DNA from: Simmondsia chinensis
Taxonomy: Eukaryota > Streptophyta > Magnoliopsida > Caryophyllales > Simmondsiaceae
Direction: 5' to 3'
Assembly: GCA_018398585.1 (NCBI GenBank)
Contig: JAGTTD010000001.1
Coordinates: 25,861,438 to 25,925,437 of the forward strand
DNA: 64,000 nt
Positions 32,204 through 42,699 of the stretch are shown one piece after another. The position numbers and the translations under genes are program-made. The notes beneath the pieces were generated by a model. It worked only from the letters and a program-made list of their open reading frames with translations. It was not told the DNA's origin and did no database searches. Each line of letters opens with the position of its first letter. Within the stretch, counting starts at the first letter, position 1.

Positions 32204-33468
32204 AACTCTTGAAAACCACTTGACCTCAGCTCCATTAAAGACTTTAGCTTGGTCAACTGTGATAGTATTTGGAATGCCAAGCCTACAGAGGATATATTCT
32301 TTAACAAAATCAATCATATCATGCTAATTGGTATTCCTATATGATATACCACCCATTTGAAAGTAATCAGTGGCCACCAAAATATAGGAGCGTTGTTTGC
32401 TGGATGGAGGGTTAATTTCCCCTATAATGTCCATTGCCCAGCCTCTAAATGGCCATGGCTTAACAATGGCATGCATCGTAGCAGCAGGGAGTCTAGGCAC
32501 ATGTCCATGTCTCTAGCATGCTTTGCATCCCTTGGCGTATTTTATGCAATTGTCAATCATGGATGGCCAATAGTAGCCATAATCCCTGATGAGCCAGTGC
32601 ATTTTATTGCCAGCTAGATGGGATCCATATATACCCTCATGGGCTCCTACCATCACTAGCATCGCTTCGTTCAAGTCAAGGTACTTGAGAAGCACTCCAC
32701 TAGCATCCCTTTTGTATAATTCTCTAGATTCACCATCTAAGTGGAATTTGTGAGCTCTCATTTTCAACTTTCTATCCTTACAGTAATTTTGATGGTTTTT
32801 GAAGTAATCCATCAAAGGTTTTCTTCAGTCCTCTTATTGACCAAGGACAGCCTGATGTACCTCATAGTACTCCAAACATTCATTTGGTGCACCGAAGGAC
32901 TCAGTATGCTCGATCTTATGGTCCAAAACTTAGTCTTAATTCTCTTTACATCAAGTTCTAGGTAATTTATACCCAAATGCCAACCAAGCCAAGTCATTAG
33001 CTGCCTTATTTTATTCCCTGGGGATGTGCTCAAACTGTACCTTATTGAATTTGCTCAACAGCTTGTGTATAATTGACATATACTTATTCGAGGTGTCACT
33101 GAGACACTGGTATTCCCCATTTACTTGTGCAAATTACCAATTGCGAATACCCCTTGACAAGGACATTGAGGACTTACATTCCTACAAGAGTTTAAAGGGC
33201 AATTATTAGAGCCTCATACTTAACCATGTTATTAGAGCATCTGCCCACCAAGGTGACAGCTAACCTACTTATGATTCCCTCAAGGGATTCTATCAGAATT
33301 CCCACTACAACACTATAATTAATCCTTGACTCGTCGAAGAACAATTTCTAAGGAACTAGTTCTACCACTAAAAGGTGTTCTAGCTCATAAGCTAGTTTGA
33401 ATATTTGGATGGTCACCTAAAAAGTCCACCACGGCTTGCTGCTTTACTGACTTCTGAGACACATATAC
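32204..33468 (-). pseudogene. Tat RNase H end and integrase N-terminal part
   Basis: From high to low coordinates: RNase H C-terminal region (33468-33030, starting with a QKSVK-like motif), a connector with NKxANDLAWLA-type sequence near 33000, then integrase. An open piece at 32815-32513 holds the zinc domain: KRDASGVLLKYL, HEGIYGSHLAGNKMHW and CIKYAKGCKAC (H-H-C-C). The start of the catalytic core follows to the LINE target site. Stops are scattered. It would process tRNA primer and RNA-DNA hybrids and integrate the cDNA, but is now inactive. Confidence 0.78.
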
Positions 33469-34115
33469 TGTTAGGAACAGTGTCCTGAAAGCCAGATTTA
33501 TTCTGGGTATATTCTTTTAATTGATAAGTAAAATTGAAGTCCCAGTCGTTTCCTAGTTAAATTTGTGTATTTGAGTGTTTATACTACATGCGATTTTCTT
33601 TTGGGAAACATCCATGAGATGGGTGTAGTCCTCAGACTACAATTTACATGTTTGTTCTAAGTGGTTTATGAGACTAAGCCACAGATAGACTTAGAACAAA
33701 TGGTATGGATTGTTGTTTGAAACACTCGCAGTCGAAGACAAGTTTAGACCACTTGTATGTTAAGGCTATAACGTGACACTTTAGATGACTTATCTTGGTT
33801 ATGTGGATGGAGATCCAAAAGTTTTAGGTTAGTGTGTTTGACACACTGAGTTGGACCATGCGGGTTACTTATTTTTAGACTACTATCAGAGATGAGTGAT
33901 TCACATTGTACTATTTGAACGATGACTCTAAATCTTGAGGGTATTCTGGACTTGTGCATGGAGCATTAGTTACTTTGGTGTACTATAAGTAAGGTCTAAA
34001 CGAATGACTGAAATCCCACGTACACTGGGTAGCGGCATGAAGTGTGACAAGGATCAGGTATTCAATAGGGAATCTACAGTCTCTTATGAGATACAGATGT
34101 CCCCTTAGTTGATTT
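33469..34115. mobile_element. Copia-like LTR fragment (tentative)
   Basis: Unlike the gypsy sequences around it. It starts TGTTAGGAACAGTGTCC at 33469 immediately after Tat RNase H and ends where chromovirus RT begins (34116). It has no coding frame and contains several short repeats of a GTTCTAAGT/ACTTAGAAC kind. The TGTTAGGAAC start suggests an LTR, perhaps of a Ty1/copia family. No right terminus or TSD was found. Confidence 0.35.
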
Positions 34116-34618
34116 ATAAGAGCCTGAAATGTTGCTGGTGCGTTTGTCAAGCCAAATGGCATGACCACGAACTCAAAGTGTCCATGATGTGAGCGGAATG
34201 CTTTCTTATACACATCGAGCTCACCCACTCTAATTTGATGATATCCTTGCTGTAGATCCAACTTGGAAAAGACTTGAGCTCCATGCAACTCATCTAGCAA
34301 ATCATCTATAACTGGTATAGGAAACTTGTCCTTAACAATCACAGAGTTGAGTTGCCTATAATCAATACACATGCAAGCCGTGCCATCCTTTTTCTTAACA
34401 AGAATAACCGGAGAGGCAAAGGGGCTATGGCTTGGCTGTATAAAGTTGGTCTTAAGCAATTCTTTAACTTGCTTCTCAATCTCTGACCTCTGAGCATGAG
34501 AGTGTCTGTAAGGCCTAAGCTTCACCGGCTCTGCACCCTCTTTCAGAGGAATAACTTGGTCTAAACTCCGATTGGGAGGTAAAGACTTAGGCACCTCAAA
34601 CACATCTTCAAATTCTTT
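34116..34618 (-). pseudogene. Chromovirus 3 RT, N-terminal half
   Basis: Minus-strand open frame. It begins at the end of the protease-RT linker ([19 protein letters not shown]), then [52 protein letters not shown], and ends in [17 protein letters not shown]. It stops at exactly this point and continues as copia-like sequence. The palm with the YxDD box is missing between this block and the inverted plus-strand block. Confidence 0.85.
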
Positions 34619-34619
34619 C

Positions 34620-35029
34620 GGGGAGCATTTGAAGCATATTGAGGGAAGTGTTTTTGGTCTTGCGGGAGCACAAGTTGTATGCTTAGTTGGCCAAGTGTTC
34701 TTTTGCTCAAACTCATTTAGAATATCTTGTCCATATGATCTCTTGTGAAGGAGTTGCCACCGATCCCTCAAAGGTCTTAGCCATGAAAGAATGGTCAGTC
34801 CCGGTTACTTTGAAACAATTAAGAGGATTTTTGGGTTTAACTGGCTATTACTGCAAGTTTGTAGCCAATTATGGAGCCTTAGCTAAGCCACTCACATATC
34901 TGTTGCAGAAAGACTCTTTCAGATGGTCAGATGAAGCTCAAAAGGCTTTTGATGCTCTTAAGGCTACAATGTGTAGAGCACCAGTATTAGCAATGCCCGA
35001 TTTCTCCTCAAGCTTTGTGATTGTCGCGT
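34620..35029 (+). pseudogene. Chromovirus 3 RT end and RNase H start, inverted
   Basis: Plus-strand block starting at HLKHIEGSV (RT thumb) with a frameshift, then an open piece (34687-35029): [46 protein letters not shown], and the start of RNase H ([15 protein letters not shown]). It directly meets gag sequence on the other strand at 35030. It is the natural continuation of the RT half at 34116-34618 apart from about 20 codons, so the two likely come from one element. Confidence 0.82.
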
Positions 35030-35347
35030 GACCATATCAGAGACCACATGCTCTACCTGCTGAATCTGTTGATCAAGCTTTACATCCATTTGCTGGTTCA
35101 TTTGCGAGATCTGCTGATTCATTTGCAAGAGCTGCTGATTCATTTGCTAAGAGGATTCAGCATTAGATTGCTTGATTTGAGTAAGGATCGCCTGCAATTG
35201 GCTGTCCAATTGTGCATTTGTGACCACATCTCGATCAGTTGCAACACTGCTGCCGACGACATCAGCATATGAAGATTTAGCAGCTGCCTTAGCTGCTGCC
35301 GATCCGATGGTAACACCACATAACACTGCAATCTCTGTTGATTCCAT
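35030..35347 (-). pseudogene. Chromovirus 3 gag N-terminus
   Basis: Minus strand, start near ATG 35347 (MESTEIAV). An Ala-rich segment (GSAAAKAAAKSSYADVVGSS) resembles the N-terminus of chromovirus 5 gag (LGAAKAAANPSYAEVVG). A Gln/Met heptad stretch follows (about 35170-35070) that should form a coiled coil. The frame breaks at about 35150. The remaining gag is absent. Confidence 0.7.
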
Positions 35348-35407
35348 CGATTACTATGATTCAAGAGGTGTAATTGTTATCAAATCTGTTGAAATGGAAG
35401 CCAAACG

Positions 35408-35420
35408 AGCTCTGATACCA
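35408..35420 (-). promoter_or_regulatory. Primer-binding site, tRNA-iMet type
   Basis: Minus strand TGGTATCAGAGCT, two bases inside the LTR end. Confidence 0.85.
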
Positions 35421-35422
35421 TT

Positions 35423-35730
35423 TGTTAAGATCGTGATTAAATCTTGATCTTAACCTAAGATAAAGAGAGTAAGGGATTAGAAAGAAGTGAAGGAGATGAG
35501 GAAATAGAGAGAATTAGATGAGAGAAAGAATGTTTAATCTCAAAGAGATTGGTTTGATATTTCATTGATTGAGTAAGAATTACACATGATCAATCTATTT
35601 ATAGGAAACTAGTTACATTGAACTAAAAATGCACTCCTACCCGGCTAATAGCCTTTGGCGCCAAAGCCCAATTCAAACATTACAAGCACATGGCACCTTA
35701 TTACATCAAAAATGAGTAAGAAACATAACA
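35423..35730 (-). mobile_element. Chromovirus 3 5' LTR (308 bp)
   Basis: TGTTAAGATCGTG to AAACATAACA. Holds a perfect palindromic E2F consensus TTTGGCGCCAAA at 35654-35665 and a minus-strand TATA box (CTATTTATA at 35595-35603), 51 bp apart. Confidence 0.9.
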
Positions 35731-36150
35731 GACTCTTTTGGATTGTTGTAGCCACAAAAGAGCCACATATCACCACATCTGAGGTGATTAAGTCTTCTTG
35801 AGACTTACCAATGACCCCTAGCATATATTAAAGCAAGAAGGTGATAGCTGCTCCATTGTCCACCAAGACCTTATTTATCAGAATGCCATCGAATTTGGCC
35901 TTGATATATAGGGGCTTGATGTGTTTATTGGTGGTATTGGGTCCTTCAAACATCATCTTCATTATGTCTGGTGGATCATCGGGCAATTTGGATGTTGTAG
36001 TATTAATAGTAAAAGATAAAGGGCCAAGAGTTTACTGGTGGTATTGGGTCTATCAAATGTCATCTTTGTTGTTGTGGGACACCGTTAATTGGCATGTCCG
36101 ATTCTTGAGGTTATTTGCTATGATCAACCTCTAAAGTTCGAGACTCCTCC
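35731..36150 (-). pseudogene. Tat aspartic protease
   Basis: Minus-strand sequence reading IKAKFDGILINKVLVDNGAAITFLL, the retropepsin active-site block of Tat elements with DNGA in place of the usual DTGA or DSGA. A helix-like region and KSQEDLITSDVVICGSF follow, toward the point where chromovirus 3 starts. It lies between gag and the missing RT, the expected place. A frame-breaking stop follows the active site. Confidence 0.72.
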
Positions 36151-39100
36151 ATAGGTTGGGGGAAGTCTTCTTCATGGAAGTCTTTTTTAATGTCAGACCA
36201 TGTTGGGTTGACGCGATCCAATGGTTCCCCTAAGTTAATGCTGAGAGGGGAGTACTCCTTCTCATCCTTAGTTGACAGCTGAACTAGGGAGTCCTTGGAA
36301 AGGTGATCCCACTAGGCTTCTCGCCCTTCCGAAGATGATGGACTAGCCCACCTTTTGAGTTTCTTATAAGTTAGCCCCTTACTAGTAGTAGGAGACTTAG
36401 ACCCAATCCCTGGATCCTCGAGATCCGCATGCTCGGCCTTTTTGCCCTTGCAGACCCTGGCTTCCTCTTGAGAAAGCCTAGCTAGGCAGGAATCAAGCGT
36501 GATTGTCTGCTAAGCTTCCCTCTTGAGCAACCATCTTCTTTTCTGAGTTTGAGTTAAGTTAGAGGGACTAGCTACCTCTTGATCAAGGTGATTCCTCCTC
36601 CATACATTATCGAACCTGAAACCTGATGGCTGATAACCTGATTATCATGTTGCTTAGCTTGTATCCACATCCAATAAGGTGTACTTCGGGTTTCGTTTAC
36701 GATGTCCTATTCTCATGACAATTTGAGTCTTCGGCACAAAGGCTTAAGAATGCCCGGATGATGGCATCTTTGATTGGAGAACTACCCCTTTCCTTGGAAA
36801 AAGGTTTAGTTTCTTCATTTTGGATACCAGCTTATGACCACAACCCCCGCAAAGGTCATGAGTGAGGTGCAAGAGTTTCTTTGATGCCTACTTCTTTGTG
36901 GCAAAGACTGTTTGTGAATACTCGTCTGGGAATATTGCTATGGCTAGTTCTTCTTCCTTTGAGAGAAGAATGGTACCTTCCTCTAATTTCTTCTTCATGA
37001 ACCTTCTAAACATTTCACAATCGCGTTTGGAATGTTTAACCATGATATTCCATTTACAATGGTCTTTTGGCAATTTCAACATGGTTCGAAAAAACCTCAG
37101 TGTTCCTGATTCGAGTACCCTATCAAGCAAAGCGTTGGTCAAGGCTAAATCCCTTTTGTTCGCATCCATGCTACAAAAAAAATTACCATTAGTCTGGCTG
37201 TTGTTGGGATAGTAAAGCTTTACTATCTCCACCACATTGACCTGGGTAGCACATTAGTCTGGCTGTTATTGGGATAGTAAAGCTTGACTATCTCCACCAC
37301 ATTGACCTGGGTAGCACTAGGAATAGGGTCTTATCGACACCCATCTATCCCTCTCCTGTGAAGATCAATTCTCTAACCTCGATGGCATCTTAAACTGCGT
37401 TTCTAATGATCACACAGTTCATCATTAAATGAGTTAAGGAATCGTGCCACTTATAGTATACCTTCTTCTTATTCGAGTTTGGATCCAGTTTTTTGTGTTT
37501 ACCCGTAATCTTAAGTTTATTATTTGCCGCAAGCCAATCGAATATTACATCAGCTCTAGAAAGATCAAATGAATACTTCCTCAAGTCTTAGGATAGGTAA
37601 GACTTTCTGGCTTTAATATCCTTCTTGATCAATGGATTACAAATAACGGGAGGTCCTTTGATATACTCAGCTATTTCTACTTCATACAGAGGATCCTCTT
37701 TCTCCTCAATTAAGTCATGCAATTATGTCCCATACACACTGTTCTTCCTAAGGCTTTCTTCTTTTAAGACTGCCTCGTATCTAGCGGCACATTTTGCCAG
37801 CTGAAGAAGTGTCGTAAAATTAGAGCCTTTGAATTTTGTTCTGAATTCAATGTCCGAGCCGTTTAGAGCTAGCTTGGTGTACTCGAGCTCATGAAAAACT
37901 TCAGTGCATTTTAATCGAGCTCGCTTGAACCATTAAATATATTCTTCCCTGATTCGTCTAACTTTTGTCTCATTCGAGCCAAGTCTAATAGGGAAGCTCC
38001 TAACTCCATTCTAAGGAATTAGGCCTAGAATTGCCTGGCCATGTTGTCCCAACAATAAATAGAACTAGGTGGAAGGATGATATACCACTAGAAAGCGGTC
38101 CCAGTTAAAAAACTGGGGAGTAGCCTTAATTTAACATATGGGTTATCTGCTGCTTCCCTAAACTGGCAATTGAATCTTGCCAAATGTTCGAGGGCAGAAA
38201 CAATCCCTTCCCCTTAGAAGAGGGTAAACTTGGGGATTTTGTATCCTCGAGGAAAGGGTAATCTCTGTCAATGTAATCAGGGTAAGGTTTACTGTAAAAG
38301 GGTCTATTGACCCTTGTGAGACCCGACCCATACATTTGCTCAATGAGGGTGGCTAATTGATCCTGGAGGGGAAGGTTAGGCACATGATTATGCACCTGCC
38401 AATTCCCCCCAAGCGGGTAGGGATCTCGAGGGGGATCAGCGGGATACCCCTGGGCACCCATCACAATCGGGTGCAGGAAGGGTTGTTACCCCCCAAACCA
38501 TGGATAAACCCCTTGATCATAATGGCCATGTGCTTGGTTGGCCATGAAGTATGTCCCAGCAGGACTTGGGTTACATGGCGTGCTTGGAGGCACACCAGTA
38601 TCAACAGGTTGTTGGTTTATCTTTGTCTGATCACCCCCCAAGTCGTGGTCTTAAAGACATGCGTTGCTAATTTGGCCCTAGTATGGTAAGTGAAGAGGTC
38701 CAGGTTAAGAAATCTGGCTCTCTATAGTAGGGACCTGACCTTGCACTCCTAATTCAAGGCCTTAAGTGGGCCTTGAGGTAACCTCCGCTACTTGAGAAGG
38801 GTGTGAACGGTTATACCTTCTTGTCCCGGGGATAGGTAACAACTGCATAGTAAGACTGAGGTCCCTTGTGGTCAGAGAGACTCTAATTGGATGGGCCTGC
38901 AACCCTATGAAGCACACTTTTGTCTCTATGGCTAGATTCCAAGCGTATGACACATGGGTTAGCCATAGACGGGTTTTCCGTTGGCTCAGGGATCATATAG
39001 TCAACCTGAGTGACTGGTAACCATGAGCTCGAGGGAGTCTAAGGAGGGCAACCAGCTGATACTAATGGAGGGGGTGCAGGCCTTAATTGCCTGATATACT

Positions 39101-39648
39101 CCCTAACAGCTTGGACCAAGCCATTATGAGTCTCGGTTTGTCCAACCAAAATAGGCCCGACTTCAACCATTGTCTACATAGCCATGTCCTTAGGAATAAG
39201 GGTAGCAGTAGAGGACAAGGTCGAGTTTATTTCTAGTAAGACTCTATCAATCACTTTTTTGTAGCCTTTCTTTCATAGAGGTTCCAACATCATTAATCAC
39301 GGCTCTCATAATGGCAGAGTTTTCAAGCTGAGCCATAAGATTGCGCTCGGTTTCAACACGTTGCCTGTCGAAGGCTTCTCTCATTATTTGTTGGACTCTA
39401 TGGTCCACAATCTCTAAATGATGATTAAGCATAACCATAAAACTCTTGCAAGAATGGCCATCGAGCCCAATATGTTCATCTTTTGGGATGTCATCCTCGC
39501 CCCCACTTTTGCTACGGTGGCTGTGACTCACTTCATCCTTTCAAGATTTGGGACTTTGCTCTAGAGGACGCTCAAGCGGGGACCCAATAAGGGCTAAGCC
39601 TTCCAGTTCATCGCGCTCGACGGCACTAGACCTTCTGGTTCTGACCAT
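36151..39648 (-). pseudogene. Tat element B gag
   Basis: The start is taken at ATG 39648 (MVRTRRSSAVERDELEG), just after the PBS; the same start is present in the Tat copies at 42140 and 48400. Helical N-terminal region (39531-39247), linker, then the capsid core at 38464-38126 (QDQLATLIEQMYGSGLTRVNRPFYSKPYPDYIDRDYPF). Further on, 37584-37390 encodes YSFDLSRADVIFDWLAANNKLK and KWHDSLTHLMMNCVIIRNAV, and 37235-36888 the gag-protease connector. Stops and shifts throughout. It parallels Tat A (19754-22216). Confidence 0.8.
37187..37316. repeat. 65 bp tandem duplication in Tat gag
   Basis: CATTAGTCTGGCTGTT...GGGTAGCA occurs twice with a 65 bp period (starts 37187 and 37252), with very few differences. 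Tat A shows one copy of related sequence, so it is a local, recent duplication. Confidence 0.75.
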
Positions 39649-39718
39649 CGTTGAATCGCCGGCAATTACACGTTGGTAATCCGCGATGGACCAAAGACAA
39701 TGAAGTCTTATTTCAAGC

Positions 39719-39736
39719 CTCCCACTGTGGTCACCA
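39719..39736 (-). promoter_or_regulatory. Tat primer-binding site
   Basis: Minus strand TGGTGACCACAGTGGGAG, after TTTT at the LTR end. The form resembles the tRNA-Arg-type PBS of Tat/Ogre elements (TGGCGACTC...). Homologous sites with TGGTGGCCACAATGAGGG are at about 42175 and 48462. Confidence 0.6.
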
Positions 39737-39743
39737 AAAGGCG

Positions 39744-41250
39744 TGTTTGTTCTTGCCATAAATATGAAAACAAAACAAATGTGCAAAAGGGACTCACCGT
39801 GACTAGGGAGTGAGCCTATTTATGAATCGCACGTCTTTGACCTTAACCACTCACCTTTTTCGGAGAAAAGGTTGTGGTATGTTAGTATATCTAACTTTAG
39901 TTATACAGTGAGTTCTGCTTACGCTTCAATTAAGAAGACTTTTTCAAGTATTTTTTATGGATTTTTCGTATTTTTATGACAAAAAATTAAAGATATGGAT
40001 CTAACTCAAGTGGCAATTACAGTGACAGAGCAGGGCCCGCAGACACACGTCCTCGTATACTTAAAAGTTAGGAATTGGTGTGGAGAAAAACCCAAGAGCT
40101 CAGCAATCCACTTACAAGCCCGAGTCAATCAGGTTTTTAAGCCTGGCACCCTTGACCTATAATAACTCGAATGTGTTTAGGTCTGATAAGATTAAGATGG
40201 AGCAAAATATATTCAGGTCACTAGATTAGGACCAACGCAATCAAGAGACAAGCCTTGGCCGTCAAAGCCCTAATCAATGGCCCGAACCTAAGTTCACCTG
40301 ACTTATCAAGCAGTGACAGTTGTGTTAAGACCAACGTAATTAAGGGACAAAGCCTTGGCTGTCAAAGCCTTATATTAAAGCCTCAAATCTGAACTTGTTG
40401 ATTTGTGGGAACATATTAAAATTGGAAAGTCAAACCTGAAGCCCGAGAACTTTATTGCTACGGAGGTAAGTACAACAAAGATCTATGTTACACTATACCC
40501 AGCTAAGTTATGCTACCCAAGGAACAGAGACAAGCGTCCTGTAAAAAACTTGAAGAAGTTTTGTCTTGAGTGTATGTGTACTACTTTGGACTGATGCAGA
40601 GTCCTTTGTTTATATAAAAAGAAAATAATGGCTGCTCTTATCTTCACAGCAACTTCACCCATGTCTGGCCACTAAGTTTTTCTTTTATGCGCATTTATTC
40701 TTCACCAACGTGTCTTGAGTTTTGGAGGGAAATCCTTGATTCTGACGTCCGTAATTTCAGTAGAAGTTCCCTCTTGAAGCTCCACGTTCCTCTAAATTAA
40801 GCTTAAGGCCTAAGAAATTTAAAATATGCTCCAAGTAACCTCTTAAAGCTTAGAAACAACCATTCTTGTGGCTTTCCTGGCAGCCCCTCAAGCTCAATCT
40901 TATTTCACCCTTCAACCATCTCGAGCCTCGAGTGGCTGATACGTCTGTCAGGGGTGTGAATGTTTCTTAAGAACTGGGCTCAAGACGTTGTTAACGTAGT
41001 ACTCAAAGGCCTATCCTCTCGTGATGACCACGTGGCATGTGGCACTTTACTTAAAAATGATGTTGTTCCAGTCCTATTGAAATTAGGGTTTAAACACACG
41101 GTATAACTGAAGTCAGATACACTAAAATATCACAACCTTTTCTCCGAAAATGGTGAGTGATTAAGGTCAGAGATGTACGGTTCAAATTTAGGCTCACTCC
41201 CTAGTTGCAGTGAGTCCCTTTTGCACGTTGTTTTGGTTTCATTTTTACGG
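39744..41250 (-). mobile_element. Tat LTR region with terminal-type inverted repeat
   Basis: LTR sequence starts beside the PBS at 39744. Left arm 39756-39910 is repeated inverted at 41097-41250 (about 155 bp, roughly 83% identical by eye). So the block contains two copies of the LTR's 3' end in opposite orientation, 1.19 kb apart. The far LTR end could not be placed. The interior is non-coding with two imperfect direct repeats (40228-40326, 40327 to about 40415) sharing AGACCAACG and AAGCCTTGGC. Confidence 0.6.
40228..40415. repeat. ~99 bp imperfect direct repeat x2
   Basis: Units start at 40228 (AGGACCAACGC) and 40327 (AAGACCAACGT). Both contain AAGCCTTGGC, GTCAAAGCC and a run toward AACTT. 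They lie inside the Tat LTR region. Confidence 0.6.
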
Positions 41251-41676
41251 GGACCACACCACACTTAATTACAAACAAAATAAAGCAAACAACAGGGGTA
41301 GGTGTTGCTGCCTCTAAGGGCTCCTCTAGGAGCAATTTTGTGAAACTCCTAACTGCCATAAGAGATTCTAGTACACTTCTTTGGGATGTGGGACCTGTAA
41401 AAGAATAATCTTGAATGAGTGTAGTACATGTTTTGAATTTTAAGAACATATAAGCACTGGGATAAATGGTCACCTAGAAGGATTTGCTTGGATGGAATCT
41501 CCTTGAATGTTGAATTCAAAGCAACTCTCGAGCTCGTACCTACAGGCTGAAGAGAAGTGATAAGATACTGCTTGGTGCCCCAAGCCTCTAAGGAGAATTA
41601 GTAAGCTTGGTACCAAGCTACAAAATGAGGGGTTGCGTATGGAGCATACCTGTGAATAGCAAGATCGCCATATGTG
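41251..41676. other. Unassigned segment
   Basis: No convincing gene. A minus-strand frame overlapping 41473-41201 (…AVRSFTKLLLEEPLEAATP) could be part of Tat coding sequence but has no match in Tat A or B that I can see. It joins the Tat fragment at 41677 without an obvious boundary. Confidence 0.35.
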
Positions 41677-42265
41677 GTCATAATGGCTAAGTTGGTCTGG
41701 TAAAGCTACTCAAGCTAAGGAGGATGTAGGGAGGCCCTCTTAGCCCACCAAAGGTTTTTAGTCCAGACATTAAGGAAAGGAATGTCTTAAACTTTACCAA
41801 AATGTCTAGCAAATGATCCAGGCCTATAGGATTTTAAACTACAATGAATCTGGTGATAGAAATAAGGATCCTAAGGGCTTAAAATTACCTACCAATGCTG
41901 AAAATTGATGTCCATTGAGACATCCAATATGCATGTCTTCTGGAATGTCGTCATCACCCCCGCTTTCTGGACCACAGTTGTGACAGGTCTCATCCTCTCA
42001 TGAGATTGGGGTTTGTCTAAAGAAAGCTTGAGTTGTCACCCAATCAAACCCAAACCTTCAGGCTCCTTCCCCTCAAGAGCGATGGCTCTTCGAGTCCTAA
42101 CCATTGGAGAGTGGTCTGAGATTTATTTTGTTAAGGACCACATGTAGGTTACGCGTTATCAAAGTCCCTCATTGTGGCCACCAAAAGGTGTGTTTTTGCT
42201 CCTTTTGTTCATTTTTAGTGTATCCGTGTTCACCATAAACAAAAAATCAAGCAAATATGTTAAAA
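41677..42265 (-). mobile_element. Tat leader/gag-start fragment, left copy
   Basis: Minus strand: LTR end (about 42265-42200), PBS TGGTGGCCACAATGAGGG (about 42192-42175), gag start MVRTRRAIALEGKEPEGLG (about 42103 down), and N-terminal gag to 41677. A nearly identical copy lies at 47963-48561 beyond chromovirus 4. This copy retains the uninterrupted sequence GTGGTCATAATGG at 41674-41686, i.e. the empty form of the site where chromovirus 4 meets Tat on the right. Confidence 0.8.
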
Positions 42266-42649
42266 ACCCTAAATTGATAGCTAACCTTGTGAAGGATAGA
42301 GGTAAGATGAGAAATAGAAGTGAAGGGAGATGAGAAAATAGAGAAGGAGATGAGAATAGAGAGGATTAACCAAATGGTAATCTGACTTTTATTCATTGAA
42401 TGCCAAGCTTACAAGCTTTAGATCTATTTATAATAGATCTTGATACAATGCACCAAGACACCCCCAAACTAACCGCTACAACCGACTTTGGGCGCCTAAA
42501 ACAAGCCAGCCGCCTCTTTTGACTAGACTTGACCTCATTAACCGATTTTGGCGCCTACCGGACCCTAACTACAATTCAAATTGTAAATCAACAATACCAA
42601 CACATTATTACAATAATTAAAATTCAAATGAACTAAACGAATTATAACA
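42266..42649 (-). mobile_element. Chromovirus 4 3' LTR, outer end truncated
   Basis: Matches the 5' LTR from ACCCTAAATTGAT on; the first 12 bases (TGTTAACTACTA) are replaced by Tat TGTTAAAA. Two GGCGCC sites (42491-42496, and TTTTGGCGCC at 42546-42555) lie upstream of the minus-strand TATA box (CTATTTATA at 42424-42432). Confidence 0.88.
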
Positions 42650-42652
42650 TCA

Positions 42653-42653
<1 letters not shown>

Positions 42654-42686
<33 letters not shown>
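42654..42686 (-). repeat. C33 tract in the PPT of chromovirus 4
   Basis: On the minus strand a G33 run sits beside the 3' LTR, where the related elements have AGGGGAGGGG. It is an expanded polypurine tract; its exact length is uncertain. Confidence 0.75.
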
Positions 42687-42699
42687 AGCCCCCCCGTGA

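Larger units (their letters stand above)
34116..35730 (-). mobile_element. Chromovirus 3, scrambled
   Basis: In minus orientation from the right: 5' LTR (35730-35423), PBS (35420-35408), gag N-terminus (35347-35030). Next comes a plus-strand RT/RNase H block (34620-35029) and then a minus-strand RT N-terminal block (34618-34116). The plus block is inverted relative to the element, and gag C-terminus, protease and integrase are missing. The 3' LTR is absent. Confidence 0.85.
25658..41250 (-). mobile_element. Tat-lineage element B with later insertions
   Basis: In minus orientation: LTR region (up to about 41250 to 39744), PBS (39736-39719), gag (39648 down), protease (36150-35731), RNase H (33468-32815), integrase (32815-30820), and an antisense ORF beyond it. 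RT is missing; a copia-like fragment and chromovirus 3 occupy its place (33469-35730). A LINE splits integrase and chromovirus 2 splits the antisense ORF. The 3' LTR is not seen; chromovirus 1 abuts at 25657. Confidence 0.7.
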
